This document shows, piece by piece, positions 27,460 through 36,797 of a DNA stretch of 64,000 nt. The stretch is from NCBI RefSeq assembly GCF_000316665.1, contig NC_019678.1, positions 1,364,001 to 1,428,000 on the forward strand. Direction: 5' to 3'. A program made the position numbers and the translations under genes. The DNA comes from Rivularia sp. PCC 7116. Lineage in GTDB: Bacteria > Cyanobacteriota > Cyanobacteriia > Cyanobacteriales > Nostocaceae. The notes under the pieces are model-generated. The model saw only the letters and a program-made list of their open reading frames with translations. It ran no database searches and was not told where the DNA came from. Each line of letters begins with the position of its first letter. Within the stretch, counting starts at the first letter, position 1.

Positions 27460-29820
27460 ATGTCCGAACAACAGTGGATTCTTAAATCAACGGAAGAGCC
27501 TCCAAAATGGTTCTTAGAAATCGTAAAAAAACAGCTTCCTGGATCAAAAGGAAACTTCGCAGCCCAATTATTATGGCAGCGAGAAATTAGAGATATAACT
27601 CAATTAGAAAATTATATTAATCCCCAAAATTATCAACCTGCTAGTCCCTTTGAATTTGGGCAAGAAATACAATTAGCAGTCGAAAGACTGCAACAAGCGC
27701 GAAACAACAGCGAAAAAGTTGCTATTTGGGGAGACTTCGACGCTGACGGCATTACTTCTACTGCAGTATTGTGGGATGGGTTGGGACAATTTTTTCCGAA
27801 AAATACGCAACTAACTTATTACATACCCAACCGTTTGACAGAATCCCACGGATTAAATATTTCCGGCATCGAAAAACTTAATCAGCAAGGATATCGACTC
27901 ATAGTTACTTGCGATACTGGCAGCACAAATATAGATGAAATTATCTATGCAAATAGCATAGGTATAGATATTATTGTTACCGACCACCATACATTACTAC
28001 CAGAACGTCCCCCCGTCACAGCAATTATTAACCCCCGAAGCTTAGCCGATTCCCATCAGCTATTTCATCTTTCCGGCGTAGCTGTAGCTTACAAACTCAT
28101 CGAAGCTCTTTATCTAAGTTTTCCACAGATACCGCAACAGCCATTAGAAGACTTATTAGATTTAGTCGCAGTGGGATTAATAGCCGACTTAGTACAACTG
28201 AGTGGAGATTGTCGATATTTAGCACAAATAGGAATTCAACAACTGCAACAAGATTTCAAAAAACCGCCAGCAGCAAGAAGAAGACCAGGAGTCGGAAGGC
28301 TGCTAGAATTGTGCCAGAAAAACGGCGATCGCCCTACAGATATTTCCTTTGGCTTGGGACCTCGAATTAATGCTGTCAGCCGCATTCAAGGAGACGCAAG
28401 CTTTTGTGTAGAACTACTAACCAGCAGCGACCAAAAGCGCGTTTGCGAACTCGCAGAAGTCACCGAACTCGCGAACACCCGTCGTAAATCGCTGCAAAAA
28501 GACGTAGCCCGTCACGTCACTCAGAAGCTTTCACAAATGGACTTATCAACCACCAGCGTTATAGTCCTTGCAGACCCCCAATGGGCAGTAGGCGTTCTGG
28601 GATTAGTGGCAGGGCAAGTAGCCCAAGATACGGGAAGACCGACGATTTTGTTAAGTACGGAAGTAGCCGAGGAAGAAGACAATGTAGAATTTTCTTCCCC
28701 CTCTTCCCCCTCTCCCCCTCTCCTCGCAAGAGGTTCCGCACGTTCGGTTAACTCAGTTGATTTATATAAATTAGTCAAAGCCCAGGAGCATTTACTACAT
28801 CGTTTCGGAGGACATCCTTTTGCAGCAGGTTTAAGTATGCCGGTGGAAAATATTCCTTTATTTACAGAAGCAATAAACCAAAGGTTGCGACAAATAACTG
28901 GAGGTACCATACCAAAACCTGTAGTTGAAGCAGACTTAATCGTAACTGTTGCCGACCTCGGTAAAGAATTATTTCTAGAATTAAAATTACTTGAACCCTG
29001 CGGTATGGGTAATCCAGTACCAAAACTATTGATAAAAAACTGTTGGTTTGAAAATATTTGGCATCGCAATCAGCAAGATGCGCGAGGAAAAAAAATCCAG
29101 TATATCAAAACAGAATTCGGCATTCGCGACGATTCTAGCAAAAATAGTTTTCCTGGTATCTGGTGGGGACATTATAAAGACGAATTACCACCACAAAAAT
29201 GCGATTGTATAGTCGAGTTAGATTACAACACTTTTAAAAGACGTTACGAAATTAGACTTATAGCAGTACGGGCTGCCAAAAACGCCATCAATGCAGTCTC
29301 TCAAGATTTATTATCAATTTTAGATTGGCGCAATACGTCTCCTAATAACTATCCATCATTATCCGAGTCTCCCCTTATCCTCAAAGAATGTCCGACTCGC
29401 TGGGATGATTTGCGGATATGGTTGAGACGTTCATTTTACAAACAGCAACCGCTAGCATTAGCATGGACAAAACCAAATCCTAAACCACCAGAAAAAACAT
29501 GGCTGGAACTTGTAGGCATAACCAAATATTTGTGCCGCACAAATCAAACTGCAACTCGAATACAGCTTTTAGACAAACTATCTATTACTAGCCAAACATT
29601 ACATGTCGGTTTTCAAGCTTTAAAAGCATTAGGATTTACAATCCTTTCACAAGACAATTATTTAGTATTCGGTCAGAAAGATAATACAAATACTACCTTT
29701 GAATTAGAAGCTGCGATAGATAAATTTACAGCAGCAGTACGCGAAGAGCAATTTCAAAAAAACTACTTTGACAAAGTACCTATTACAATTATTAATTATC
29801 AATTGTCATCTATCAGTTAA
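27460..29820 (+). CDS. recJ: Single-strand DNA 5'-3' exonuclease RecJ
   Basis: The 786-residue protein has the DHH phosphoesterase core: WGDFDADGITS at residues about 89-99, CDTGSTN at about 150, and DHHTLLPERPP at about 172-182. The DHHA1/RecJ part carries HRFGGHPFAAGLSM at about 446-459, and a long cyanobacterial C-terminal extension follows. RecJ degrades single-stranded DNA 5' to 3' in recombination and mismatch repair. Between ILLSTEVAEEE and RSVNSVDLY a Ser/Pro-rich stretch (about residues 405-427, encoded by C/T-rich repeats such as CTTCCCC) looks like an in-frame insertion in a surface loop. The C-terminus ends in a TATCAGTTAATAG repeat-like sequence. Confidence 0.93.
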   Translation: MSEQQWILKSTEEPPKWFLEIVKKQLPGSKGNFAAQLLWQREIRDITQLENYINPQNYQPASPFEFGQEIQLAVERLQQARNNSEKVAIWGDFDADGITSTAVLWDGLGQFFPKNTQLTYYIPNRLTESHGLNISGIEKLNQQGYRLIVTCDTGSTNIDEIIYANSIGIDIIVTDHHTLLPERPPVTAIINPRSLADSHQLFHLSGVAVAYKLIEALYLSFPQIPQQPLEDLLDLVAVGLIADLVQLSGDCRYLAQIGIQQLQQDFKKPPAARRRPGVGRLLELCQKNGDRPTDISFGLGPRINAVSRIQGDASFCVELLTSSDQKRVCELAEVTELANTRRKSLQKDVARHVTQKLSQMDLSTTSVIVLADPQWAVGVLGLVAGQVAQDTGRPTILLSTEVAEEEDNVEFSSPSSPSPPLLARGSARSVNSVDLYKLVKAQEHLLHRFGGHPFAAGLSMPVENIPLFTEAINQRLRQITGGTIPKPVVEADLIVTVADLGKELFLELKLLEPCGMGNPVPKLLIKNCWFENIWHRNQQDARGKKIQYIKTEFGIRDDSSKNSFPGIWWGHYKDELPPQKCDCIVELDYNTFKRRYEIRLIAVRAAKNAINAVSQDLLSILDWRNTSPNNYPSLSESPLILKECPTRWDDLRIWLRRSFYKQQPLALAWTKPNPKPPEKTWLELVGITKYLCRTNQTATRIQLLDKLSITSQTLHVGFQALKALGFTILSQDNYLVFGQKDNTNTTFELEAAIDKFTAAVREEQFQKNYFDKVPITIINYQLSSIS

Positions 29821-30029
29821 TAGGTAATCTATCACTACCTGTAAGTTATAAGTAAATATATAATAATTAATTCAAAACAAAAAATATATCTGAAAAAATT
29901 TAACAATTAGAATATCCCCTTGTCAACTTTCCGCAAAATCAAAAATACAATAGCTCCCAATTCTCATAGTTTTTTATTACCAATCACCGATTACCAAACC
30001 CCACAGAGACGATAGCTTTTTCCCATATA

Positions 30030-30728
30030 TCATATTTCTAAATTTCCTTGACGTTCGCACTTAAAGCCGCGATTTTTCCATTCTTGTAAATTAACTTGAT
30101 TAAGTTGTATAACTTTAGAACATTTTGGTTTCATGACTTGACTAACACCTGCCCAAAATATGCTGCGAGTCACATCTAAACCAGTTTTCCACCAGTATTC
30201 GCGATTTCCAGGAATCCCTTTTTCTTGAATTATGTCAGGTTCTACCCACATTCGGTGAGAACCAAAAAGTATTTGTGCCATTAATTTTGCTCTTGGTAAA
30301 TGTGTTGTAGAGGTAATTAGCTTTACTTTACGCACACCCCATTGCTGTAAAATTGGAATACTATAGTAAAAGTTATCAAAAGTAGAATTAGCACATTTTT
30401 CCAACCAAACCTTTTCTGTAGGTACTGTTTCTCGTTGAAATATTAGCCAAATACAAGGGTCTTCCGAACCACTGGAAATTAAAATGGGAGTCTGAGGGTA
30501 TTTTTTTGCTAATTCGGCAACGTACATTTCTCGTTTGATACTTCCACCTAGAACAAAAAAAGCATCTATAGGCTTGGAAGATGCAAAAAAGACAGTTATA
30601 GTAGTAAAAAATAACCAGATAGCAATAAATATGCTAACACTAATCGTAAACTTTTGTAAAAAACGACACCATCTTTGATGCTGGCTTTTTACTCTCGAAA
30701 AGTGCTTATTTTTTACTTTACGATTCAT
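30030..30728 (-). CDS. DUF218 (YdcF/SanA/ElyC-like) membrane-anchored protein
   Basis: The 232-residue protein has one N-terminal membrane helix (about residues 25-50) and then a DUF218 domain: DAFFVLGGSIKREMYVAELAKKYP, followed by ILISSGSED, then TFDNFYYS and LITSTTHLPRAKLMA, which match the family's Gly-rich, S-G and H-x-x-R-A motifs. DUF218 proteins such as SanA and ElyC act at the envelope and influence peptidoglycan or lipid-carrier metabolism; no defined reaction is known for this one. The basic head suggests a cytoplasmic N-terminus and a periplasmic domain. It is divergent from the Ctp protease gene, with 323 bases between. Confidence 0.8.
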   Translation of the reverse strand: MNRKVKNKHFSRVKSQHQRWCRFLQKFTISVSIFIAIWLFFTTITVFFASSKPIDAFFVLGGSIKREMYVAELAKKYPQTPILISSGSEDPCIWLIFQRETVPTEKVWLEKCANSTFDNFYYSIPILQQWGVRKVKLITSTTHLPRAKLMAQILFGSHRMWVEPDIIQEKGIPGNREYWWKTGLDVTRSIFWAGVSQVMKPKCSKVIQLNQVNLQEWKNRGFKCERQGNLEI

Positions 30729-31051
30729 GGTAAACCTGAATAGAATAGTTAATAGTAGCTTGAGTTAAGTCCAAAGTTAATGTAACTAATATAGCTAAGC
30801 GATCCCCTCTGTAAAATAAAGTAAAATTGGCTGCAAATATGACACTTATAAAAGTGGCATAATAATCAATTAAGCTTGCGGAGGCAATTGACTAACTTAA
30901 GAAGCCATTAATCATAGCTTTATAAGCGTGTTTTAAGAAAAATTTCATGCATTAAGCAATAAACTAAGATTTCCAGCCAGCAAAACTTATCAGTTTCTGG
31001 ATAATCTAATTGCTAAACTGTCAAAAACACCATTCCAAAGTGCAAATATAC
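30729..31051. other. Divergent promoter region (DUF218 gene / Ctp protease)
   Basis: 323 bases separating two divergent genes, so both promoters should lie here. AT-rich; no boxes picked with confidence. Confidence 0.45.
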
Positions 31052-32380
31052 ATGAAACAATCAGCGAAACGTCACTCGCGGCTGCGATCGGCTTTTATTG
31101 GTGGAGCGATAACCACTACAGCAGCAATATCTGTATTTGGTCCAGTTTGGTGTCGTGAAGTAAAAGCTGCTCTACAGGATAGTCCGAAAGCGATTGTTGA
31201 CCAGGTATGGCAATTAGTTAATCGCGAATATGTAGACGGATCTTTTAACAACCAAAACTGGCAAACCGCAAGAAAAACTTTATTAAGCAAAAATTATACT
31301 TCTCGGGAGCAGGCTTATACTGCGGTTCGTCAAGCTTTGAAAAGATTGGGCGATCCATACACTCGTTTTATGAACCCCAGAGAATATCAAGCTCTTACTT
31401 CCCAAACTTCTGGAGAAGTTTCGGGAATTGGTATTCGTATGGAAATAAATCCCAGAACACAGCTTTTAACGGTTGTTGAAGCATTAGAAAATTCTCCTGC
31501 ACTCAAAGCAGGAATAAAAGAAGGCGATGTGATTTTAGCTATTGACGGTAAATCCACTAAAAACATGAAAATAGAGGATGCCTCAAAGCTGATTCGAGGT
31601 AAGGTGGGTACCTCCATTAATTTGCGTTTGGGAAGATTAACTCAAAGAGCATTTGATGTCAAGCTAACACGAGCGACTATTGAAGTTCCAACCGTGCGTT
31701 ACACCCTTAAAACAGAAGGTAATCGCAAAGTTGGCTATATACGCTTGCGAGAATTTAGCGCTCATGCAGCAGAACAAATGCAGCGAGCTATTAGTAAACT
31801 GAATGCAAGTAATGTTGACGGTTTCGTTTTAGACTTGCGAGGAAATCCCGGTGGTTTGTTAAATGCAAGCATCGAGATAGCTCGGATGTGGCTTGATGAA
31901 GGTGCAATAGTCCGCACGGAAGATCGCAAAGGTGGAAGTGAGTTAACAAAAGCCAACAGCACCGCATTGACAAATCGTCCGTTGGTAGTATTAGTAGATG
32001 GCAACTCCGCTAGTGCGAGTGAAATCCTTACAGGCGCACTTAAAGATAACAAGCGAGCAACCGTAATTGGCTCCAAAACCTTCGGAAAAGCATTAGTACA
32101 ATCAGTTCACGAACTAGCAGATGGCTCTGGTGTTGCCATTACTATTGCTCATTACTATACTCCGGAGGGAACTGATATCAATAAAAAGGGAATTACACCT
32201 GATATAGAGATGGATTTGACAGCATCCCAACAGCGTCAGCTTGCTTCCAATCCAAGATTATTAGGAACAAATAAAGACCCTCACTATTCCCGTGCATTGT
32301 CGATTTTATCCAACAACTACTTTGCATCTCCTGGGCAAAATCAATTTTCTCGCAAACCTTCGCAGCTTCCTAGACGTTAA
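31052..32380 (+). CDS. Carboxyl-terminal processing protease (S41 family)
   Basis: I take ATG 31052 (442 residues, MKQSAKRHSRLRSAFIGG); the frame extends 14 codons upstream from a TTG without support. A basic head and hydrophobic stretch (about 12-35) form a signal peptide. A PDZ domain spans about 105-185 (SGIGIRMEINP; LKAGIKEGDVILAIDG). The S41 catalytic part has the nucleophile Ser321 in SASE and the base Lys346 in KTFGKALVQ, 25 residues apart as in D1 processing protease. Cyanobacteria have several Ctp paralogues; CtpA matures photosystem II D1, while the others act on periplasmic proteins. I cannot tell which paralogue this is. Confidence 0.92.
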   Translation: MKQSAKRHSRLRSAFIGGAITTTAAISVFGPVWCREVKAALQDSPKAIVDQVWQLVNREYVDGSFNNQNWQTARKTLLSKNYTSREQAYTAVRQALKRLGDPYTRFMNPREYQALTSQTSGEVSGIGIRMEINPRTQLLTVVEALENSPALKAGIKEGDVILAIDGKSTKNMKIEDASKLIRGKVGTSINLRLGRLTQRAFDVKLTRATIEVPTVRYTLKTEGNRKVGYIRLREFSAHAAEQMQRAISKLNASNVDGFVLDLRGNPGGLLNASIEIARMWLDEGAIVRTEDRKGGSELTKANSTALTNRPLVVLVDGNSASASEILTGALKDNKRATVIGSKTFGKALVQSVHELADGSGVAITIAHYYTPEGTDINKKGITPDIEMDLTASQQRQLASNPRLLGTNKDPHYSRALSILSNNYFASPGQNQFSRKPSQLPRR

Positions 32381-32652
32381 ACAGTTGTTGCTAGCAAGGC
32401 GCGGTTAATCGATCGTAGTGGCGTAGGATATTTATTTCAACCGACTTATCAACGCCCATTACTTTTTCAATCGCAAAGATTTTAAATTAGTGGTTGTATT
32501 CTCAGTCACTATTTAATTAGGACTTTGAGTTTTCACTATTTCTTATTTTTTGGAAATTATTGATAATGATTTTGGATTGGGAATACTGAAATTAGAGTAG
32601 TTAGTAGTTTTTCACTAATAACTAATAATTCCTAGTCAACAATCTCGAATTC

Positions 32653-33621
32653 ATGAATCACGAGTCATCTCAGACAACCGCTACCAATACCTTCAAACCG
32701 GAGGTGTCGGTGGTGGTTCCTATTTATAACGGTACGGCAGATTTACCAGAATTAATTAACTGTCTATTGGCTCAAACCTACCCCAAAGATAGGGTAGAGT
32801 ATTTGTTAGTAGACAATAACAGTAGCGATGATACTTCTGAATTATTAAAACTAGCCTTAGAAAATTGCCCAATTAAAATTCGTGCTTTGAGCGAAAGCGA
32901 AATTCAAAGTTCTTATGCTGCACGCAATACTGGTATTCGCGAAGCTGTGGGCGAAATAATTGCTTTTACCGACGCTGATTGTCGTCCTTTACCAGAGTGG
33001 TTAGAAGAATTAGTTAAACCTTTTATCAATACAAATATAGTTATAGTCGCCGGTGAGATTACGGCTTTGCCAAGTAGTAATCTATTGGAAAAATATGCAG
33101 ATAAGCAAGAAACATTATCGCAAAAGCATACATTAGCGAATAAATTTTGTGCTTACGGACAAACTGCCAATTTAGCAATTCGTCGCTTAGCGCTAGAGAA
33201 GGCAGGATTATTTCGTCCCTATTTAACAACCGGAGGCGATGCCGATATATGTTGGCGAATTTTGCAACTCGAAATTGGAAGTTTAGAATTTGCCCCCAAA
33301 GCGATTGTCCAGCATCGCCATAGAACAACATTAAAAGAATTAAAGAGTCAGTGGCAGCGTTATGGACGTTCTAATAGCTATCTCCACGAACTGCACGATA
33401 TAGAATTGATGCGGGAGATAAGCCAGTATGAGTGTTATTATCGCCTGTTGCGTTGGTTAGTAAAAGAAGTGCCTAAAACAACTTTAAAAGCATTACTAGG
33501 TAAAGCGAGCTTCTTAGACTTAGCTAATACACCAATTGGCTTGTTTACGGCTAGAGCGCGTTATTTAGGACAGCAGAAAGCAAAATTACCTCCTCAAGCC
33601 AAGAAAATTGAGTGGCTCTGA
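32653..33621 (+). CDS. Glycosyltransferase family 2, soluble
   Basis: The 322-residue protein has a GT-A fold: VSVVVPIYNGTADLPELI at residues about 18-35, YLLVDNNSSDDTSE at about 56, SSYAARNTGIREA at about 92, and AFTDADCRPLPEWLE at about 108-122 with the DxD motif; GGDADICWRI at about 196 matches the acceptor-side E/D-D-x-D-W region. No membrane helix. The enzyme should transfer a sugar from an NDP donor to an exopolysaccharide or lipid precursor. It stands between a protease and a response regulator gene, so context says little. Confidence 0.88.
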   Translation: MNHESSQTTATNTFKPEVSVVVPIYNGTADLPELINCLLAQTYPKDRVEYLLVDNNSSDDTSELLKLALENCPIKIRALSESEIQSSYAARNTGIREAVGEIIAFTDADCRPLPEWLEELVKPFINTNIVIVAGEITALPSSNLLEKYADKQETLSQKHTLANKFCAYGQTANLAIRRLALEKAGLFRPYLTTGGDADICWRILQLEIGSLEFAPKAIVQHRHRTTLKELKSQWQRYGRSNSYLHELHDIELMREISQYECYYRLLRWLVKEVPKTTLKALLGKASFLDLANTPIGLFTARARYLGQQKAKLPPQAKKIEWL

Positions 33622-33763
33622 GGCAGTAAAAAGTCAGGGAGTTGGGAGTGGAGAAATTCGGAACTAGCACTTAACAGTTACAATCGTCTTCTCTCTTGCT
33701 CCTTTCTTCAAACTGTCACCATATTTAGCTAAATTGGAAAATGTAGAATACAGGAAGATTGAT

Positions 33764-34459
33764 ATGACAGCACAACTGTTACTGGTAGATGATGAACCCG
33801 GATTGCGCGAAGCCGTAAAAGATTACTTAGAAGCTAGTAATTTTAACGTTCAAGTTGCCAGTAACGCCAATGATGCTTGGGAATGGATGCAGCAAAATAT
33901 ACCCGATCTAGTTATATCCGATATTATGATGCCTCAAGTCGATGGCTATGAATTTCTCAAGCGGCTCCGAGATGATACTCGTTTTAAAACATTACCAGTC
34001 ATATTTTTAACCGCAAAAGGAATGACTGGCGATCGCATCCAAGGTTATCAAGCCGGTGTTGATGCCTATTTACCTAAACCTTTCGATCCTGATGAGTTAG
34101 TGGCGATTGTAGAAAACTTAATTGCTCGTCGGGCTGCCAAAACTAGTTCGACTGTCGAGGAAGGGGAAACACCAGATTTAGCCGAACTAGCATCTCAGAT
34201 GGCTCGAATTGAAGCTCTGCTAACTCAGAAAAATGCGATTACTCAAACCAGCGCACCCTTCAATATTGACTTGACTCCCAGAGAACAAAGCGTTTTAAAT
34301 CTGGTTGCTGAAGGATTAATGAACAAAGAAATTGCTCGTCGCTTAGATACAAGCGTTCGTAACGTGGAAAAATACGTCAGTCGCTTGTTTAGCAAAACCG
34401 GAACCAATAGCCGTACTGAACTAGTTCGATTTGCTTTGGAGCACGGTTTGGCTAACTGA
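33764..34459 (+). CDS. NarL/LuxR-type response regulator, Rre1/Ycf29-like
   Basis: The start is ATG 33764, six bases after AGGAAG; a longer frame from a TTG at 33734 is less likely. The 231-residue protein has a receiver domain (1-120) with DDE at 9-11, phospho-acceptor Asp53 in VISDIMMP and Lys in YLPKPF. A linker follows, then a LuxR/GerE HTH (about 165-228: LTPREQSVLNLVAEGLMNKEIARRL). The receiver sequence and length resemble cyanobacterial Rre1, the orthologue of plastid Ycf29, which controls stress genes with Hik2/Hik34; this match is from memory. No kinase is adjacent. Confidence 0.85.
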   Translation: MTAQLLLVDDEPGLREAVKDYLEASNFNVQVASNANDAWEWMQQNIPDLVISDIMMPQVDGYEFLKRLRDDTRFKTLPVIFLTAKGMTGDRIQGYQAGVDAYLPKPFDPDELVAIVENLIARRAAKTSSTVEEGETPDLAELASQMARIEALLTQKNAITQTSAPFNIDLTPREQSVLNLVAEGLMNKEIARRLDTSVRNVEKYVSRLFSKTGTNSRTELVRFALEHGLAN

Positions 34460-34465
34460 ACGAAC

Positions 34466-34489
34466 TCCCAGCAAAATTATTGACTGGGA
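34466..34489 (+). terminator. Weak hairpin after the response regulator
   Basis: TCCCAG (34466-34471) pairs with CTGGGA (34484-34489) seven bases past the stop, followed by T-rich TTGAGATTATTTATTTATT. A short stem, so a weak candidate. Confidence 0.4.
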
Positions 34490-35534
34490 TTGAGATTATT
34501 TATTTATTGCTGTCTATTTATTCTCCTGAAAATATAATGCTAGGGAGGTTTAGCAACTAAGTTTTAATTTCTCAAAACCTTTTTCTTAAATTTACAAATG
34601 CCTGTATAAAAAAATTGCTGCCGGATATTTTGTCCCAAAAAGTATTCGGAATTGCTCCTTATGTTTATTCGATCGGGCAGCTTTCTAGCTTTACTACATG
34701 CGTAAAATTAAGTAATATTTCGTATTTACAGGTATGAAAAGATAGGCAATGATTAAGTAGCCAAACATTAGTACAAGAATCTGAACTAACCGCCAAAAAG
34801 TTTGACAGTGATTATTTCAAGCTCATAAAGCCTACAAAAAAAGCCGTTATTTATTCAACCAAATTATTATTTACTAAGTATAGTTTGTTCATAGGCATAG
34901 CATTAAAAATATCAATTCGTGAAAATATTCATAGAACTATGCATGGGAAGAGTACTTAGTCTTCTAGACTCATCCCACACAAGCTCATAATTTTAACTCC
35001 AAGCACAGACAAATAGGGGAACACAAAAGATAGCTGCGGGCATCTGAAGTCATGAAGAAAGTAAAAAGGATTGCGATGGTGAGATGCTTTTTGAGATAAC
35101 TTAGATCGTGAAAAGCCCTTCAGCATTTGTGTGCCTTTGTAAAGGAGGGTACGAATACTACTGCAATCGTGCAATTATAAATATTTTCTTCCCTGGTATG
35201 TCGAAATTTTTCGTAGACTGTAACCGGCTCCGTATCAGCAAGAGCAATTGCTAGTTAGTAGGCACCCAAATTCTTTCATTTAATAATTTCACCAACGTTT
35301 GGTTACTGTAGACGCAACCCCGTCATAAAATGCGTAGATGCTGGGTAGACGCACTATGAATGTGAAGTTTCGAGAACATAAGGCAAAACCCAGCTTTGAA
35401 AACAGGTTCGCGCTTAGTAACACCATTTAACTTGTTGTGGAAAAAAATTAAGTTTTGGATTTAAACTTAAGAATTTACCTGACTCTGTCTGAAAAAGCTA
35501 CACAATCAACCATTACTTGATAAAGCAGTGTTAG
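34490..35534. other. Intergenic region of about 1.05 kb
   Basis: A 72-codon minus-strand frame (34956-35174) has no ribosome binding site, odd composition and no domain, so I leave it out. The heptamer-like TAGACGC recurs loosely around 35310-35360. No RNA gene found. Confidence 0.45.
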
Positions 35535-35816
35535 CTATTGGTTCATTTCGTTAGAGTTACGCAACCGCATTAGCTGACGACGCATTTGCGGTGAGGCTTT
35601 TAACTCTGTAGTCTGGTGAACCTTTACAACCTGCTGCAACATCTCTAGAAAGTCGTCAGAACCTTCTGCTAAAGCATCTAAGAGAACGTGTAGTAATTGT
35701 TCGCGATCGCGCAATAAACTCTTTTCCTCAATCAGTCGGAACTTGAGATTGATTTCGCACTCATAAACGCCTACTTCTGGATTGTTTACCTGACGTGGTA
35801 ATGCTTTCGAGTTCAT
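35535..35816 (-). CDS. Small helical protein of unknown function
   Basis: The 93-residue protein begins MNSKALPRQVNNPEVGVYECEINLKFRLIEE and continues as amphipathic helices (LLHVLLDALAEGSDDFLEMLQQVVKV) ending in a basic RRQLMRLRN tail. It is charged and soluble with no signal or membrane segment. An AAAGGA ribosome binding site lies about 12 bases before the ATG. The regular composition and isolated position with good spacing suggest a real cyanobacterial protein, but I do not recognise its family. The HIP1 octamer near 35704 lies inside it. Confidence 0.7.
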   Translation of the reverse strand: MNSKALPRQVNNPEVGVYECEINLKFRLIEEKSLLRDREQLLHVLLDALAEGSDDFLEMLQQVVKVHQTTELKASPQMRRQLMRLRNSNEMNQ

Positions 35817-36412
35817 AGTTATTACGATTCCTTTACTCGGTGGTCATGGGGGTGAGGAGTTTTATCTCAAGCAAAAGTTCTTTATATTTTGTTTGAAATC
35901 GAAAGTAGTGTCTGACTTTGCAAGAAGAAAAATCATCCATTTCTATCGGTATTGCATTTCACTCTCCCTCATATTGGTTTATCGGTAGACTAACTGAATC
36001 TATAATTTTATATTCATGCACTCCTTACAGTTCTAGCAAACCATAAACTATTATTCAGTTTTTAAACTTCTATACAATGAAGTTTCTGTAAGAACTTGCT
36101 AGAGCTTTTTAAAGGTTTTTACATCAAACTTATCTCCACGTCAATAACAGTTTTACTTTTAACTAAAACCGAAGTAATACTACGTAAGTAAAAACGCTGA
36201 ATTGATTTTATTAAACTATAGCCTAAGCTTGCTGTTTAGTAATTCCGTAAAATTACTAGATGTAGGTTTTATTCATTAAAAAAACACAATTAGGTATTGA
36301 GACCAAAATTTTTAAGTATGAAGTTAGCTTTAATGTATAAAGACAGCACATTACCTAAATGATTTCTTCTGAATATGACAAGTAAGGATTATTTCAATTT
36401 CCTTACAAAAAG
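35817..36412. other. Intergenic region upstream of the small helical protein
   Basis: About 600 AT-rich bases with no gene. The 5' side of the 93-residue gene contains CTCCTCACCCCC on its coding strand; this differs from the Yfr1 core and I do not call an RNA. Confidence 0.4.
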
Positions 36413-36556
36413 TATGGTGCAGTAACGATTCAAGCTTACCAGACTGACCGTAATGGTAAATTAGTGGTTCCCCAATTGATAAAAAGATTGCTGCATTCAC
36501 CTATTAAGTGAAAAATTAGGGGATACGGTTTATTGATCGGTTGAGGAAAATTTTTG
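36413..36556 (+). pseudogene. Decayed AbrB/SpoVT-type (swapped-hairpin) antitoxin-like gene
   Basis: In one frame the DNA reads YGAVTIQAYQTDRNGKLVV followed by PQLIKRLLH and a stop; after a frameshift it continues KLGDTVY, a stop, then SVEEN. Joined, NGKLVVPQ...LGDTVY...VEEN follows the NG-(K/R)-hydrophobic-P...GD-V pattern of AbrB-like DNA-binding antitoxins. Two stops and a frameshift mean it is not functional. No toxin gene is seen beside it. This is my reading of a degenerate sequence. Confidence 0.38.
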
Positions 36557-36608
36557 ATCGTAGCTTGGTTGCAAAACTCCCAGCGAAGGTACTTGCAAGT
36601 AATATAAT

Positions 36609-36707
36609 ATCTAGCTTTGGGTTCCGCCTTTGGGGCGCAACCCCCATGACTCGCTTATTTATCCGAAATATATTTGATAAAGCTGGATATTTTATTTTTG
36701 GATCTCC
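36609..36707 (+). repeat. About 100-nt structured dispersed repeat, copy A
   Basis: The segment from ATCTAGCTTTGGG to GGATCTCC is matched by a second copy at 51872-51971 in the opposite orientation. Ends of the core pair with each other (ATATCTAGCTTT near 36607 with AAAGCTGGATAT near 36680), and an inner hairpin GGGTTCCGCC/GGCGCAACCC lies just inside. No coding capacity. It ends about 90 bases upstream of ndhM. Confidence 0.7.
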
Positions 36708-36797
36708 CTAAGTCATTTGATATTAAGGTTTCAAGCAGGAATTTAGAGTCTACAATAATTGGAGTGTTAATTAACGTTTGGAGAACAAAAGCCTCCT

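Noticed and set aside
34956-35174. 72-codon minus-strand frame
   Set aside because: No ribosome binding site, no family, composition unlike neighbouring genes.
35848-35870. CTCCTCACCCCC considered as Yfr1 small RNA core
   Set aside because: The conserved Yfr1 core (ACTCCTCACAC) is not matched and no two-hairpin context is present.
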